A stretch of DNA of 64,000 bases from Ideonella sp. (GCF_016702655.1 NZ_JADJDO010000024.1:21415-85414); one strand, 5' to 3'; counted from the stretch's first letter, positions 23,902 through 33,390 are shown. A program made the numbers and translations. The notes: a model not told the origin generated them from the sequence alone.

Positions 23902-25002
23902 CTACGGCATCAGCGCCAGCTTGAGCCCCGCAGGCGCCGGCCGGCGCGTCGGCGCAGCGGCGACGCGCTCGCAGACCATCAGCGCCAGCCGCTGCAGGCC
24001 GGCCCACGGATCGTCCGGCCAAGCCGGGTGCCTGAGGCCCTTGCACAAGCCATCGCAGATGCTCGCCGCGGCGACCAGTTCGGCCAGCGCGCGCTCGCCA
24101 AGCAACGGCAGCACGCGCTCGAACAATCGCTCCTTGACGCCCCAGACGCGGTTCTCGCGCAGCGCGAGCGGCATCGGCCGGCCGGCGGACAGCGCGTCGC
24201 GCACGCGCTTCAAGGCCAGGATGTCGCCGGCCAGCGTGTAGTGCACGAGCACCGGCGCTTCGCCCTCGGCCTGCAGGCCGTCGAGCATGCGCAGCGCGCG
24301 CGCGACCTGGCCCGCGAGCACCGCCTCGCCGAGCTTGAACACGTCGTAGCGCGCGACGTTGAGCACCGCGGCCTCGATCTCCTCGAACGCGAGCTCGCCC
24401 GCGCCGTGCAGCAGGCCGAGCTTGGCGATCTCCTGCTGCGCCGCGAGCAGATTGCCCTCGACCTGGTCGGCGAAGAAGGCGAGCGCGCGTTGCCCGGCCT
24501 CGCCCGCCGCGACGCGCTGGCCCTGCGCCGCGAGGCGCTGCGCGATCCACTGCGGCAGCGCATGGCGCTCGATGGCGTCGACACGCACGCCGACCCCGGC
24601 CGCGTCGAGGGCGCCGAACCAGCCGCTCGCCTGCTGCTGGCGGTCGAGCCTGGGCAGCGTGACGATCGTGATCACGTCGCCGCCCGGCGCAACGCCTGCG
24701 CAATAGCGCTGCAGCGCGTCGGCACCCTCCTTGCCTGGCTTGCCCGACGGGATCCGGATCTCGATCAACTGGCGCTCGGCAAACAGGCTCATCGACTGCG
24801 CCGCGCCGACGAGGCCGCTCCAGTCGAAATTGGCACCGGCGACGGTGTGCACCTGGCGCTCGCTGCAACCGGCGGCGCGCGCCGCGCTGCGGATCGCATC
24901 GGCCGCCTCCTGCACCAGCAGCGCCTCGTCGCCATGCACGGTGTAGAGCGCGCGCAGGCCCTTGGCGAGGTGCGCGGCGAGCTGGTCGGATCGGATCTGC
25001 AT
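23902..25002 (-). CDS. holA: DNA polymerase III delta subunit HolA
   Basis: The 366-residue protein begins MQIRSDQLAAHLAKGLRALY and has YTVHGDEALLVQEAADAIR, as expected for delta. An AAA-like region follows with VITIVTLPRLDRQQQASGW, then AIERHALPQWIAQRL, and a collar domain at the C-terminus. Delta opens the beta clamp within the clamp loader. The leuS-lptE-holA order is the normal one in proteobacteria and confirms the call. Confidence 0.93.
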   Translation of the reverse strand: MQIRSDQLAAHLAKGLRALYTVHGDEALLVQEAADAIRSAARAAGCSERQVHTVAGANFDWSGLVGAAQSMSLFAERQLIEIRIPSGKPGKEGADALQRYCAGVAPGGDVITIVTLPRLDRQQQASGWFGALDAAGVGVRVDAIERHALPQWIAQRLAAQGQRVAAGEAGQRALAFFADQVEGNLLAAQQEIAKLGLLHGAGELAFEEIEAAVLNVARYDVFKLGEAVLAGQVARALRMLDGLQAEGEAPVLVHYTLAGDILALKRVRDALSAGRPMPLALRENRVWGVKERLFERVLPLLGERALAELVAAASICDGLCKGLRHPAWPDDPWAGLQRLALMVCERVAAAPTRRPAPAGLKLALMP

Positions 25003-25027
25003 CGGTGCGGCGGGCCGTCAGCCAGGG

Positions 25028-25528
25028 TCAGAGCTCGGTGACCGCGGCCAGGCGGCGGATCACCTGGGCCACGATGTCGCTCTGCATGGTCTTGAACTGG
25101 AACGCCTCTTCGTACTGCTTGGCGAGCGCGACGCCTTCGTTGAAGCTCAGTTCGCGCACCTGCACGATCTCGGTCGGCGCGATCAGCTCCTTGCCGCCCG
25201 GCGTGCGCAGGCGGAACTGCAGCCGCGCGCGCAACTGGACCTCGCGCACGAGGCCGGTGGCGGTGGTCGCGACGACGCTGCGGTCGCGCGCGTCGGCAAG
25301 CGCCTCGAAGATCACCTGCGCCTGCGCCGCGCTGTCGACGACGCGCGTCTCGGCGCTCGCATCGATGCTCTGGCGCAGCTCGGCGGCGAGCGGCGATCGC
25401 GGCGCAAAGCCGGTCAGCTGCACGCGCTGGAAGCGCATCTGCGGCGCGCGCCGCAGCTCGAAGCCGCACGCCGCGAGCGCGAGCACTGCCGGCAGCGCGA
25501 GGGCGAGCCGCCGCCGCGAAGGCGCCAT
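25028..25528 (-). CDS. lptE: LPS-assembly lipoprotein LptE
   Basis: The 166-residue protein has a lipoprotein signal peptide ending in LALAACGFELR, with the lipidated cysteine near residue 21, followed by an LptE fold containing RFQRVQLTGFAPRSPLAAEL and ending in IRRLAAVTEL. LptE plugs the LptD barrel and delivers LPS. Its ATG overlaps the leuS stop (TGATG), so translation is coupled. Confidence 0.92.
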   Translation of the reverse strand: MAPSRRRLALALPAVLALAACGFELRRAPQMRFQRVQLTGFAPRSPLAAELRQSIDASAETRVVDSAAQAQVIFEALADARDRSVVATTATGLVREVQLRARLQFRLRTPGGKELIAPTEIVQVRELSFNEGVALAKQYEEAFQFKTMQSDIVAQVIRRLAAVTEL

Positions 25529-28167
25529 CAGACGACGACGTTGACGAGCCGGCCCGGGACGACGATCACGCGCTTGATGGACCGCCCCTCGGCGAAGCGC
25601 TCGACTTCGGGGCTGGCGAGCGCAGCGGCCTCGATCTCGTCGCGCTCGGCGCCGGCCGCGACCTTGATCGAGCCGCGCAACTTGCCGTTGACCTGCAGCA
25701 CGAACTCGACCTCCTCGCACGCGAGTGCAGCCTCCTCGACCAGCGGCCAGGGCGCGTCGAGCAGGTCGCCCATCGTGGCGGCGTAGCCGAGGTCCTGCCA
25801 GAGCGCATGTGTCAGGTGCGGGGTGGCAGGGTAGAGCACGCGCAGCAGGATCGAGTAGGCCTCGGCGACGACGGCCGGCGCGTCACCGCTCTTGAACGAC
25901 TCGAGCGCGTTCTGCAGCTTCATCGCGCCAGAGACGACGGTGTTGTACTGCATGCGCTCGTAGTCGTAGCTGACCTGGCGCAGCACGCCGTGGACCTCGC
26001 GCCGCAGCGCCCGCGCGGCTGCGCCGAGCTCGGCCTCTCCGGGCAACGGACCGGCACTGCGGATCGCCGCCGCGTTGCGCTGGCCGAAGGCCCAGACGCG
26101 CCGCAGGAAACGGTGCGCGCCCTCGACGCCGGCGTCGCTCCACTCGAGCGTCTGCTCGGGCGGCGAGGCGAACATCACGAACAGGCGCGCCGTGTCGGCA
26201 CCGTACTTCGCGATCAGGTCCTGCGGATCGACGCCGTTGTTCTTGGACTTGGACATCGTCGTCCAGCCCTCGCAGGCCACGCCCTGCCCGTCGACCTTGG
26301 CGGTCGCCGAGACGACCGCTGCGTGCTCGTCGCGCACGATGTCGAGCTCGTCGGCCCAGAAGTAGTGCTTGGCGCCCTGCGCGTCGCTGCGCACGAAGGC
26401 TTCGTTCAAGACCATGCCCTGCGTCAGCAGGTGCGTGAAGGGCTCGTCGATGGCGACGAGTTTCAGGTCGCGCATGACCTTGGTCCAGAAGCGCGCATAC
26501 AGCAGGTGCAGGATGGCGTGCTCGATGCCGCCGATGTATTGGTCCATCGGCATCCAGTACTTCGTGCCGGCGCCGACCATCGCCTTGTCGTCGTGCGGAT
26601 CGCAATAGCGCATGAAGTACCACGACGAGTCGACGAAGGTGTCCATCGTGTCGGTCTCGCGCCGCGCCGCACCACCGCACCGGGGGCAGGCGACATTCAG
26701 GAACGCCTCGCACTTGTTGAGCGGGTTGCCGCTGCCATCGGGCACCAGATCCTCGGGCAGCACGACCGGCAGGTCGCGCTCGGGCACCGGCACCGCGCCG
26801 CAGGCATCGCAATGGATGATCGGGATCGGCGTGCCCCAGTAGCGCTGGCGGCTGATGCCCCAATCGCGCAAGCGCCAGCGCGTCGTCTTGCCCCCGAGGC
26901 CGTGCGACTCGAGCGCGGCGGCGATCGCGTCCACCGCCTGCTCGTGGGCGAGGCCGCTGTAGAGGTCGGAGTTGACGGTGATGCCGCGCGCCTTGTCGGC
27001 ATACCAGTCCTGCCAGCGGTCGTAGTCGAACTCCTCGCCGTCGACCATGATCACCTGCGTGATCGCGAGGCCGTACTTCTTCGCGAACTCGAAGTCGCGC
27101 TCGTCGTGCGCCGGAACGCCCATCACCGCGCCGTCGCCGTAGCTCATCAGCACGTAATTGCCGACCCAGACCTCGATCTCCTCATGCGTCAGCGGGTGCG
27201 TGACGACGAGCCCGGTCGGCATGCCGAGCTTCTCGCGCGTCGCGAGCTCGGCTTCGGTCGTGCCGCCTTCCTTGCATTCGTCGATGAACGCGGCCACCGC
27301 CTTGTGCTGGCGTGCCGCATGGGCGGCCAGCGGGTGCTCGGGCGCGACAGCGCAGAAACTCACGCCCATCAGCGTGTCGACGCGGGTCGTGAAGACCCAC
27401 AGCTTGCCGTCCTGGATCAGCTCGCCATCGGCACCGCGGATCTGGTGCGGGAACGCAAAGCGCACGCCCTCGCTGCGCCCGATCCAGTTCTGCTGCATCA
27501 GCTTGACGCGCTGCGGCCAGCCCGGCAGGCCGTGCTCGACCTGCGCCAGCAACTCCTCGGCGTAGCGCGTGATGTTCAGGTAGTAGCCGGGGATCTCGCG
27601 CTTCTCGACCGGCGCGCCCGAGCGCCAGCCGCGCCCGTCGATGACCTGCTCGTTGGCGAGCACGGTCTGGTCGACGGGATCCCAGTTGACGACCTGGGTG
27701 CGGCGCTCGGCGATGCCCGCCTCGAGCATCTTCAGGAACAGCCACTGGTTCCACTTGTAGTAGTCCGGCGCGCAGGTGGTGACCTCGCGCGACCAGTCGA
27801 TCGCCAGGCCGAGCGCCTGCATCTGGGCCTTCATGTAGGCGATGTTGTCGTAGGTCCACTTGGCGGGCGGCACGGCGTTCTTCATCGCCGCGTTCTCTGC
27901 CGGCAGGCCGAAGGCGTCCCAGCCCATCGGCATCAGCACGTTCATGCCCTTCATGCGCAGCTGGCGCGCGAGCATGTCGTTGATGGTGTAGTTGCGCACA
28001 TGGCCCATGTGCAGCTTGCCGCTCGGGTAGGGCAGCATCGAGCAGGCGTAGAACTTTGGCCGCGACGGATCCTCGACCACGCGATAGACATCGCGCGCGC
28101 GCCACTGCGCCTGGGCGGCCTGCTCGATCGCCTGGGCGTCGTAACGCGGGGGTTCTGCGGTGGTCAT
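25528..28167 (-). CDS. leuS: Leucyl-tRNA synthetase
   Basis: The 879-residue class I synthetase has the HIGH motif as PYPSGKLHMGHVRNY, a CP1 editing domain (containing TLMGVSFCAVAPEHPLA), a zinc-ribbon-like CDACGAVPVPERDLPVVLP, the KMSKS loop as MSKSKNNGVDP, and the C-terminal LeuS domain ending in RVIVVPGRLVNVVV. It charges tRNA-Leu in the cytoplasm. The ATG at 28167 (MTTAEPPRYDAQAIE) is preferred over an upstream in-frame ATG because a -10-like box lies between them. Confidence 0.97.
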   Translation of the reverse strand: MTTAEPPRYDAQAIEQAAQAQWRARDVYRVVEDPSRPKFYACSMLPYPSGKLHMGHVRNYTINDMLARQLRMKGMNVLMPMGWDAFGLPAENAAMKNAVPPAKWTYDNIAYMKAQMQALGLAIDWSREVTTCAPDYYKWNQWLFLKMLEAGIAERRTQVVNWDPVDQTVLANEQVIDGRGWRSGAPVEKREIPGYYLNITRYAEELLAQVEHGLPGWPQRVKLMQQNWIGRSEGVRFAFPHQIRGADGELIQDGKLWVFTTRVDTLMGVSFCAVAPEHPLAAHAARQHKAVAAFIDECKEGGTTEAELATREKLGMPTGLVVTHPLTHEEIEVWVGNYVLMSYGDGAVMGVPAHDERDFEFAKKYGLAITQVIMVDGEEFDYDRWQDWYADKARGITVNSDLYSGLAHEQAVDAIAAALESHGLGGKTTRWRLRDWGISRQRYWGTPIPIIHCDACGAVPVPERDLPVVLPEDLVPDGSGNPLNKCEAFLNVACPRCGGAARRETDTMDTFVDSSWYFMRYCDPHDDKAMVGAGTKYWMPMDQYIGGIEHAILHLLYARFWTKVMRDLKLVAIDEPFTHLLTQGMVLNEAFVRSDAQGAKHYFWADELDIVRDEHAAVVSATAKVDGQGVACEGWTTMSKSKNNGVDPQDLIAKYGADTARLFVMFASPPEQTLEWSDAGVEGAHRFLRRVWAFGQRNAAAIRSAGPLPGEAELGAAARALRREVHGVLRQVSYDYERMQYNTVVSGAMKLQNALESFKSGDAPAVVAEAYSILLRVLYPATPHLTHALWQDLGYAATMGDLLDAPWPLVEEAALACEEVEFVLQVNGKLRGSIKVAAGAERDEIEAAALASPEVERFAEGRSIKRVIVVPGRLVNVVV

Positions 28168-28201
28168 GGAGCGGGCCGGACGCCAATGAGGAGTGGCGTC
28201 G

Positions 28202-28207
28202 ATTATA
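28202..28207 (-). promoter_or_regulatory. Candidate -10 element of leuS
   Basis: Read on the minus strand this is TATAAT in the context TTCCTATAATCGAC, 35 bases upstream of the leuS ATG. The same TTCCTATAATC string precedes ptsN at 32877. I see no good -35 hexamer at 16-18 bases, so this is a partial promoter call. Confidence 0.4.
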
Positions 28208-28234
28208 GGAAGCGCCCTCTGGCGCGACACCGCG

Positions 28235-28663
<429 letters not shown>

Positions 28664-28671
28664 CGCTGGCT

Positions 28672-28719
28672 TCAGTGGCGCCCGGCCGCCCGAAGCCACT
28701 GAGCGCCCCCTCGGGGGGC
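28672..28719. repeat. GC-rich hairpin element between exbB and exbD
   Basis: TCAGTGGC (28672-28679) pairs with GCCACTGA (28695-28702), and GCCCCC (28705-28710) with GGGGGC (28714-28719). The element fills most of the 87-base gap between two genes normally close together, exbB and exbD. Read in the direction of transcription, TGAAATGACGACCCC follows the exbB stop, much like the sequence after surA at 13309. This suggests the same element family. Confidence 0.55.
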
Positions 28720-28750
28720 AGCAAACGGAGTGAGCGAGGGGGTCGTCATT

Positions 28751-29398
28751 TCAGGCTGACTCGCCGGCCATCTCGCGCAGGTCGTGCGCAAAGCCCTCGA
28801 GCTCGGCTTCGCAGGAGGCGACCATCTTGCCGAAGATGTTGTACGCGAGCACCGCGGGGATCGCCACTGCGAGACCGGCGGCCGTCATCACGAGCGCCTC
28901 GCCGACCGGACCGGAGACCTTCTCGATCGTGATCGCGCCGCTCGCCGAGATGCTGATCAGCGCATGGTAGATGCCCCACACGGTGCCGAACAGGCCGATG
29001 AAGGGCGCCGTGCTGCCGATCGAGGCGAGCAGCACCTGGCCCCATTGCAGCTGGCCGAGCACGCCGTGCAGCGCGCCACGCAGGCGGCGCGTGAGCTGCG
29101 ACTCGCGCTGCCCGCGGCCTTCGAGCGTGGCCGCATCGCCGCTCCCGGTCGCGGCCGCGAGCAGTGGCTGCACAACGCCCTCGCGGTCGAAGAGTGCGAG
29201 CTGTTCGCGCCCGTCGGCGAGCGTGCGCGCAGCCCAGAATGCCGGTATCGCGCGCTCGATGTCGCGCCGCGCGCGACGCAGCAGCCACGCCTTCCAGAAG
29301 ATCATGACCCAAGCACTGATCGACATCAGCAGCAGCAGTGCCGCCACCGCACGCGTGATCGCGTCGCCCTGCTCCCAGAAGGCCTGCAACCCCGTCAT
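28751..29398 (-). CDS. exbB: MotA/TolQ/ExbB proton channel family protein
   Basis: The 215-residue membrane protein has three hydrophobic helices: AVAALLLLMSISAWVMIFW near 16-34, then the conserved IGSTAPFIGLFGTVWGIYHAL, and LVMTAAGLAVAIPAVLAYNIF. These are the ExbB/TolQ channel helices that carry protons for the ExbD partner. The start codon overlaps the dapB stop by four bases. Iron-related genes (fur, an Ftr operon) elsewhere in the window are consistent with a TonB-energising role. Confidence 0.9.
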   Translation of the reverse strand: MTGLQAFWEQGDAITRAVAALLLLMSISAWVMIFWKAWLLRRARRDIERAIPAFWAARTLADGREQLALFDREGVVQPLLAAATGSGDAATLEGRGQRESQLTRRLRGALHGVLGQLQWGQVLLASIGSTAPFIGLFGTVWGIYHALISISASGAITIEKVSGPVGEALVMTAAGLAVAIPAVLAYNIFGKMVASCEAELEGFAHDLREMAGESA

Positions 29399-30225
29399 CC
29401 TGGTGCCCGCGTACCCAGGCCGAGCACGTCGCCCATGTCGAAGAGCCCGTTCGCGCGGGCGACGACAAAGCGTGCCGCGCGCAGCGCGCCCTGGGCGTAC
29501 GTGACACGACTGCCCGACTTGTGGCTGATCTCGATGCGCTCGCCGGTGCCGGCAAAGAGCACCGTATGGTCGCCGACGATATCGCCGCCGCGGATGGTCG
29601 CGAAGCCGATCGTCGACGGGTCGCGCGCGCCGGTATGGCCTTCACGGCTGTAGACCGCGCAGTCGGAGAGCTTGCGCCCGAGCGCGGCCGCTGCGACCTC
29701 GCCCATCTGCAGCGCGGTGCCGCTCGGCGCGTCGACCTTGTGCCGGTGATGGGCCTCGACGATCTCGATGTCGTAGCCCTCGCGCAGCGCGCGCGCGGCG
29801 AGATCGATCAGGCGCAGCACGACGTTGACGCCGACGCTCATGTTGGGCGCGAACACGATCGCGATGCTCTGTGAGCAGGCGGCGATCTCGGCCTTCTGAG
29901 CGTCCGAGAAGCCGGTCGTGCCGACGATCGCCTTGACGCCGAGTTCGCGGCAGACGGCCAGGTGCGCGAGCGTGCCTTCGGGGCGGGTGAAGTCGATCAG
30001 CACCTGTGCCGACGCCAGGCCCGCGCGCAGATCGGACGTGATCGCGACGCCGCTCGCACGTCCGAGAAACGCGGCCGCGTCGTGGCCCAGCGCCGTGCTG
30101 GTGGCAACGTCGAGCGCGCCGGCGAGGGTGCAGTCGTCGGCCGCCAGCACCGCCTCGACGAGCATGCGGCCCATGCGGCCCGAGGCGCCGGCAACGGCGA
30201 TCCGCAAGGGCGCGTCAGCTGCCAC
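29395..30225 (-). CDS. dapB: 4-hydroxy-tetrahydrodipicolinate reductase
   Basis: The 276-residue protein starts IAVAGASGRMGRMLVEAV (nucleotide-binding loop) and contains GTTGFSDAQK, FAPNMSVGVNVVLRL and EIVEAHHRHKVDAPSGTAL with the catalytic histidine pair and lysine. The C-terminal part has FRDGDIV-like GGDIVGDHTVLFAG. It makes tetrahydrodipicolinate for lysine and meso-diaminopimelate synthesis. It follows bamE by six bases on the same strand. Confidence 0.96.
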   Translation of the reverse strand: MAADAPLRIAVAGASGRMGRMLVEAVLAADDCTLAGALDVATSTALGHDAAAFLGRASGVAITSDLRAGLASAQVLIDFTRPEGTLAHLAVCRELGVKAIVGTTGFSDAQKAEIAACSQSIAIVFAPNMSVGVNVVLRLIDLAARALREGYDIEIVEAHHRHKVDAPSGTALQMGEVAAAALGRKLSDCAVYSREGHTGARDPSTIGFATIRGGDIVGDHTVLFAGTGERIEISHKSGSRVTYAQGALRAARFVVARANGLFDMGDVLGLGTRAPG

Positions 30226-30231
30226 CGGACC

Positions 30232-30807
30232 TCATCCCCGCGGCTCGAGCGGCGGATAGCTGCGCTGCGGGCCTTGCGGCGCGGACGCCGCCACGGCCGG
30301 CGGCGGCGGAACCGGCAGCGCCTTGACCTGCTCCGGCGACAGGGCCAGCACCGGCACCGCGCGCTTGCTGCGCAGGGGATCGATCGAGTCGATGAACTCG
30401 GCGTCGGTCGGCAGCCCCGGCGCCTCGATGCGCGCCACCTTGTCGCCTTCGAAGAAGATCTTCACGTCCAGGCGCGTCAGCGGCCGGCCGGGCCGGTTGA
30501 GCATGAAGATGTAGTCCCAACGGTCGGCGTGGAAGATGTCGGTCAGCAGCGGCGAGCCGAGCACCTCGCGCACCTGGGTCCGGCTCATGCCCTGCGTGAC
30601 CCGCACGATCTGGTCGCTCGTGACCACATTGCCCTGCACGACCTCGATCTTGTAGGGCATGAAGAAGTTGGTCCAGCGGTTGGACTCGAGCGACGAGCAG
30701 GCCGCCAGCGCCAGCGTTGCCGTCGCGACCGCGAGCAGGCGCACTGTGCGCGCAGGCGGCGTGCGCCCCTGGGTGCGGGCAACGGGCGAAAGTCGGGGCT
30801 GGCGCAT
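30232..30807 (-). CDS. bamE: Outer membrane assembly lipoprotein BamE
   Basis: The 191-residue lipoprotein has a signal peptide ending LALAACSSLE with the lipidated cysteine near residue 37. The SmpA/OmlA domain contains YKIEVVQGNVVTSDQI, VTQGMSRTQVREVLGSPLLTD and WDYIFMLNRPG. BamE belongs to the beta-barrel assembly machine. A proline- and alanine-rich tail of about 40 residues extends beyond the core domain. It is divergent from fur, the standard arrangement in betaproteobacteria. Confidence 0.94.
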   Translation of the reverse strand: MRQPRLSPVARTQGRTPPARTVRLLAVATATLALAACSSLESNRWTNFFMPYKIEVVQGNVVTSDQIVRVTQGMSRTQVREVLGSPLLTDIFHADRWDYIFMLNRPGRPLTRLDVKIFFEGDKVARIEAPGLPTDAEFIDSIDPLRSKRAVPVLALSPEQVKALPVPPPPAVAASAPQGPQRSYPPLEPRG

Positions 30808-30900
30808 GCTTTGTCTTCCGGTCGTGCCGCGCGCGGCCGACCTCGATATGATGGGCGATTCTAGCGGCACCCCCTCGCCGGCAGCCGCGCCCGGACCCCC

Positions 30901-31329
30901 ATGACCCACGCCGAAGAACTCAAGAGCTCGGGCCTGAAGGCCACGCTGCCTCGCATCAAGATCCTGGAGGTGTTCCAGAAGACCCAGCGTCGACACATGA
31001 CGGCCGAGGATGTGTACAAGGCGCTGCTCGCGGACGGCTCCGACATCGGGCTGGCGACCGTCTATCGGGTGCTGATGCAGTTCGAGCAGGCGGGGCTGCT
31101 GACGCGCAACCACTTCGAGTCCGGCAAGTCGGTCTTCGAGCTCAACGAAGGTTCGCACCACGACCACCTCGTGTGCGTTGATTGCGGCCGCGTCGAGGAG
31201 TTCTTCGATCCCGAGATCGAGGCCCGCCAGCGCGCCATCGCCCGCGAGCGCGGCTTCGAGCTGCAGGAGCACGCGCTGTCGCTGTATGCGGCCTGCTCCA
31301 AGGCTGACTGCCCGCACAAGACGCGGTAG
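30901..31329 (+). CDS. fur: Ferric uptake regulator Fur
   Basis: The 142-residue protein has the winged-helix DNA-binding half (LKATLPRIKILEVFQ and ATVYRVLMQFEQAGLL) and the metal-binding half with HHDHLVCVDCGRVEEF and the C-terminal CSKADCPHK. Fur represses iron-uptake genes when loaded with Fe(II). The divergent region shared with bamE is 93 bases; I see no convincing Fur box in it by eye. It may control the Ftr operon at 56 kb, which is inference. Confidence 0.96.
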   Translation: MTHAEELKSSGLKATLPRIKILEVFQKTQRRHMTAEDVYKALLADGSDIGLATVYRVLMQFEQAGLLTRNHFESGKSVFELNEGSHHDHLVCVDCGRVEEFFDPEIEARQRAIARERGFELQEHALSLYAACSKADCPHKTR

Positions 31330-31353
31330 CAACCTGGCGCGCCGTGCGCCCGC

Positions 31354-32307
31354 CTACGGCTCGGGCTTGCCCATCGCTTTCTGGTGGCGCTCGATGAACT
31401 CGCGGTAGGTATCGATGCCGCGCAGTTGAAGAATCGTGTTGCGCACCGCGGCCTCGACCAGAACGGCGAGGTTGCGCCCGGCGTCGACCGCGATCACCGC
31501 CTTCTGGACCGGCACGTCGAGGATCTCCTCGAACAGCGGCTCGTAGGGCAGGCGCTCGAAGTCGCGCTCCATGGTCTCCTTGCGCACCAGGTGCACGATC
31601 AGCTTCAGGCGCATCTTTCGCCGCACCGCGGTCTCGCCGAAGATGGCCTTGATGTCGAGCAGGCCGATGCCGCGTACCTCGAGCAGATTGAGCAGCAGGT
31701 CGGGGCAGCGGCCCTCGAGGGCGGTCTGCGAGACGCGGTACAGGTCGACCGCGTCGTCGGCGACGAGCCCATGGCCGCGCGAGATCAGTTCCAGCCCGAG
31801 CTCGCTCTTGCCGAGGCCCGACTCGCCGGTGAGCAGCACGCCGAGGCCCAGGATGTCCATGAACACGCCGTGGCGCGTCGTGCGCTCGGCGAAATGCTGG
31901 CTCAGGTAGCCGCGCACGACGTCGATCACGTGGCCAGCGGGCTCCGCAGTGACGAAGAGCGGAATGTCGGCGCGGTCGCACAGGCGCAGCAGCTGCTCGG
32001 GCGTGACCTGCCCGTCGGCGACGATGACCACCGGCGGCTCGAGCGTCACGATGCGCTGGGTGCGCCGCTCCTGGTCCTCGGGCGACGAGGTCAGCAGGTA
32101 GGCCACCTCGCGCCGGCCGACGATCTGCACCCGGTAGGGGTGGATGTAGTTCAGATAACCCACCAGGTCGGCCGAGGACTGTGCGCTGCGCACCGCCGCC
32201 TCGTCGAAACGCCGCTCGGGGTGGGCATGGCCGGCAATCCACTCCCAATGCAGCGCCGCGCGGTGCTCCTCGAACAGCGCCTCGGCGCTGATGACGCTGG
32301 GTTTCAC
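31354..32307 (-). CDS. hprK: HPr kinase/phosphorylase
   Basis: The 317-residue protein has the Walker A motif GESGLGKSELGLELI near residue 154, followed by VADDAVDLYRVS and the HprK signature around VRGIGLLDIKAIFGETAV. It phosphorylates and dephosphorylates HPr on serine, part of the regulatory nitrogen/carbon PTS in betaproteobacteria. It is downstream of ptsN on the same strand, the usual hpf-ptsN-hprK order. Confidence 0.95.
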   Translation of the reverse strand: MKPSVISAEALFEEHRAALHWEWIAGHAHPERRFDEAAVRSAQSSADLVGYLNYIHPYRVQIVGRREVAYLLTSSPEDQERRTQRIVTLEPPVVIVADGQVTPEQLLRLCDRADIPLFVTAEPAGHVIDVVRGYLSQHFAERTTRHGVFMDILGLGVLLTGESGLGKSELGLELISRGHGLVADDAVDLYRVSQTALEGRCPDLLLNLLEVRGIGLLDIKAIFGETAVRRKMRLKLIVHLVRKETMERDFERLPYEPLFEEILDVPVQKAVIAVDAGRNLAVLVEAAVRNTILQLRGIDTYREFIERHQKAMGKPEP

Positions 32308-32340
32308 GTCGCGCTGCCGGGCATCAGCACGGCCTCGCGC

Positions 32341-32811
32341 TCAGGCGACCGACTTGAGCGGTTCCCAGTTCGCGATCAGCTCGTGGATCTTGGCCGCGTC
32401 GGGCTCGGTCTTCAGGCGCTCGCGAAGTTCGCGGTCCGACAGCATCTCGGCGATCTCGGACAGGATCTCGAGGTGACGCTGCGTCGCGGCTTCGGGAACG
32501 AGCAGGAAGATCAGCAGGCTGACCGGCTCCTCATCGGGCGCGTCGAACGGGATCGGCTGCTGCACGCGGATCGCTGCCGCGAGCGGATTCTTCAGGCCCT
32601 TGATGCGGCCATGCGGGATCGCGACGCCATGCCCGAGCCCGGTCGAGCCCAGGCGCTCGCGCGCGAACAGGTTGTCGGCCACCGTCGCGCGGGCGATCGC
32701 ATGCTCGTTCTCGAACAGCAGCCCGGCATGCTCGAACGTGCGCTTCTTGCTCGTGGCGTCCACGTTCACCAGCACGTTGCTGGGGGGCAGGATGGCAGCG
32801 AGTCGATTCAT
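32341..32811 (-). CDS. ptsN: PTS EIIA-Ntr protein PtsN
   Basis: The 156-residue EIIA domain has the phosphorylatable histidine 67 in GHGVAIPHGRIKGL and the helix segment HLEILSEIAEMLSDRELRERL. PtsN regulates potassium uptake, nitrogen and stress responses through its phosphorylation state. It lies between hpf and hprK. A TATAAT box upstream (32877) suggests its own promoter in addition to any read-through from hpf. Confidence 0.95.
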   Translation of the reverse strand: MNRLAAILPPSNVLVNVDATSKKRTFEHAGLLFENEHAIARATVADNLFARERLGSTGLGHGVAIPHGRIKGLKNPLAAAIRVQQPIPFDAPDEEPVSLLIFLLVPEAATQRHLEILSEIAEMLSDRELRERLKTEPDAAKIHELIANWEPLKSVA

Positions 32812-32876
32812 CGGGCGGCAACCCGGGCTTGCGGCGCGCGCGCCTGACCCCGGATCGGAAGCTTCATGAGTCGAGG

Positions 32877-32882
32877 ATTATA
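32877..32882 (-). promoter_or_regulatory. Candidate -10 element of ptsN
   Basis: On the minus strand this reads TATAAT in the context TTCCTATAATCCTC, 65 bases upstream of the ptsN ATG. The best -35-like hexamer, GTGACC, is 20 bases upstream, wider than usual. It lies downstream of the hairpin that separates hpf from ptsN. Confidence 0.4.
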
Positions 32883-32960
32883 GGAACCGGGTGTCATCGC
32901 GTGGTCACGCCGCGGGCAGAAGAGGGCAATTCCTGCACGAGTGCTGCGGCGCAGCAACAG

Positions 32961-32986
32961 CAAGGGCGGCATGTCAGCCGCCCTTG
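32961..32986. terminator. Perfect 10-bp hairpin between hpf and ptsN
   Basis: CAAGGGCGGC (32961-32970) and GCCGCCCTTG (32977-32986) enclose ATGTCA. The hairpin lies 62 bases past the hpf stop and upstream of the ptsN -10 box, so it could end or attenuate the hpf transcript. No T-run follows on the minus strand. Confidence 0.6.
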
Positions 32987-33048
32987 GGGAATCGGAGGCC
33001 GGAGAACCGGTACTTCGTCCTCCGGCGCCGCAAGAAGTTGGTGCCTGC

Positions 33049-33390
33049 TTACTGAGGCGCCACGTCGACGCGCTTGGCCGTGTGGCGGTGGTGATCCTGC
33101 AGCATCTCCTTGTGGCGGCAGACCTGGCGATCGAGCTTGTCCATCAACTGGTCGATCGCGGCATACAGATCTTCGTGCGCGTTCTCGACGAAGATGTCCT
33201 TGCCCTTCACATGCAGCGTGACCTCGGCCTTCTGCCTTCGCTCCTTTTCCTTGAGTTTCTCGACCGACAACAACACGTTGATATCGACGACCTGGTCGAA
33301 ATGCCGCGTCACGCGGTCCAGCTTTGTAAGCACATACTCACGCAAGGCTGGCGTAACTTCGAGGTGATGGCCGCTGATCGTCAAGTTCAT
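33049..33390 (-). CDS. hpf: Ribosome hibernation promoting factor (Hpf/RaiA family)
   Basis: The 113-residue protein begins MNLTISGHHLEVTPALREYV and has a basic helix EKLKEKERRQKAEVTL and the segment KGKDIFVENAHEDLYAAIDQL, the standard short Hpf layout. It binds the 30S subunit to dimerise or inactivate ribosomes in stationary phase. In most relatives rpoN and lptB lie immediately upstream; here a leader region and corA on the other strand are found instead. Confidence 0.94.
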   Translation of the reverse strand: MNLTISGHHLEVTPALREYVLTKLDRVTRHFDQVVDINVLLSVEKLKEKERRQKAEVTLHVKGKDIFVENAHEDLYAAIDQLMDKLDRQVCRHKEMLQDHHRHTAKRVDVAPQ

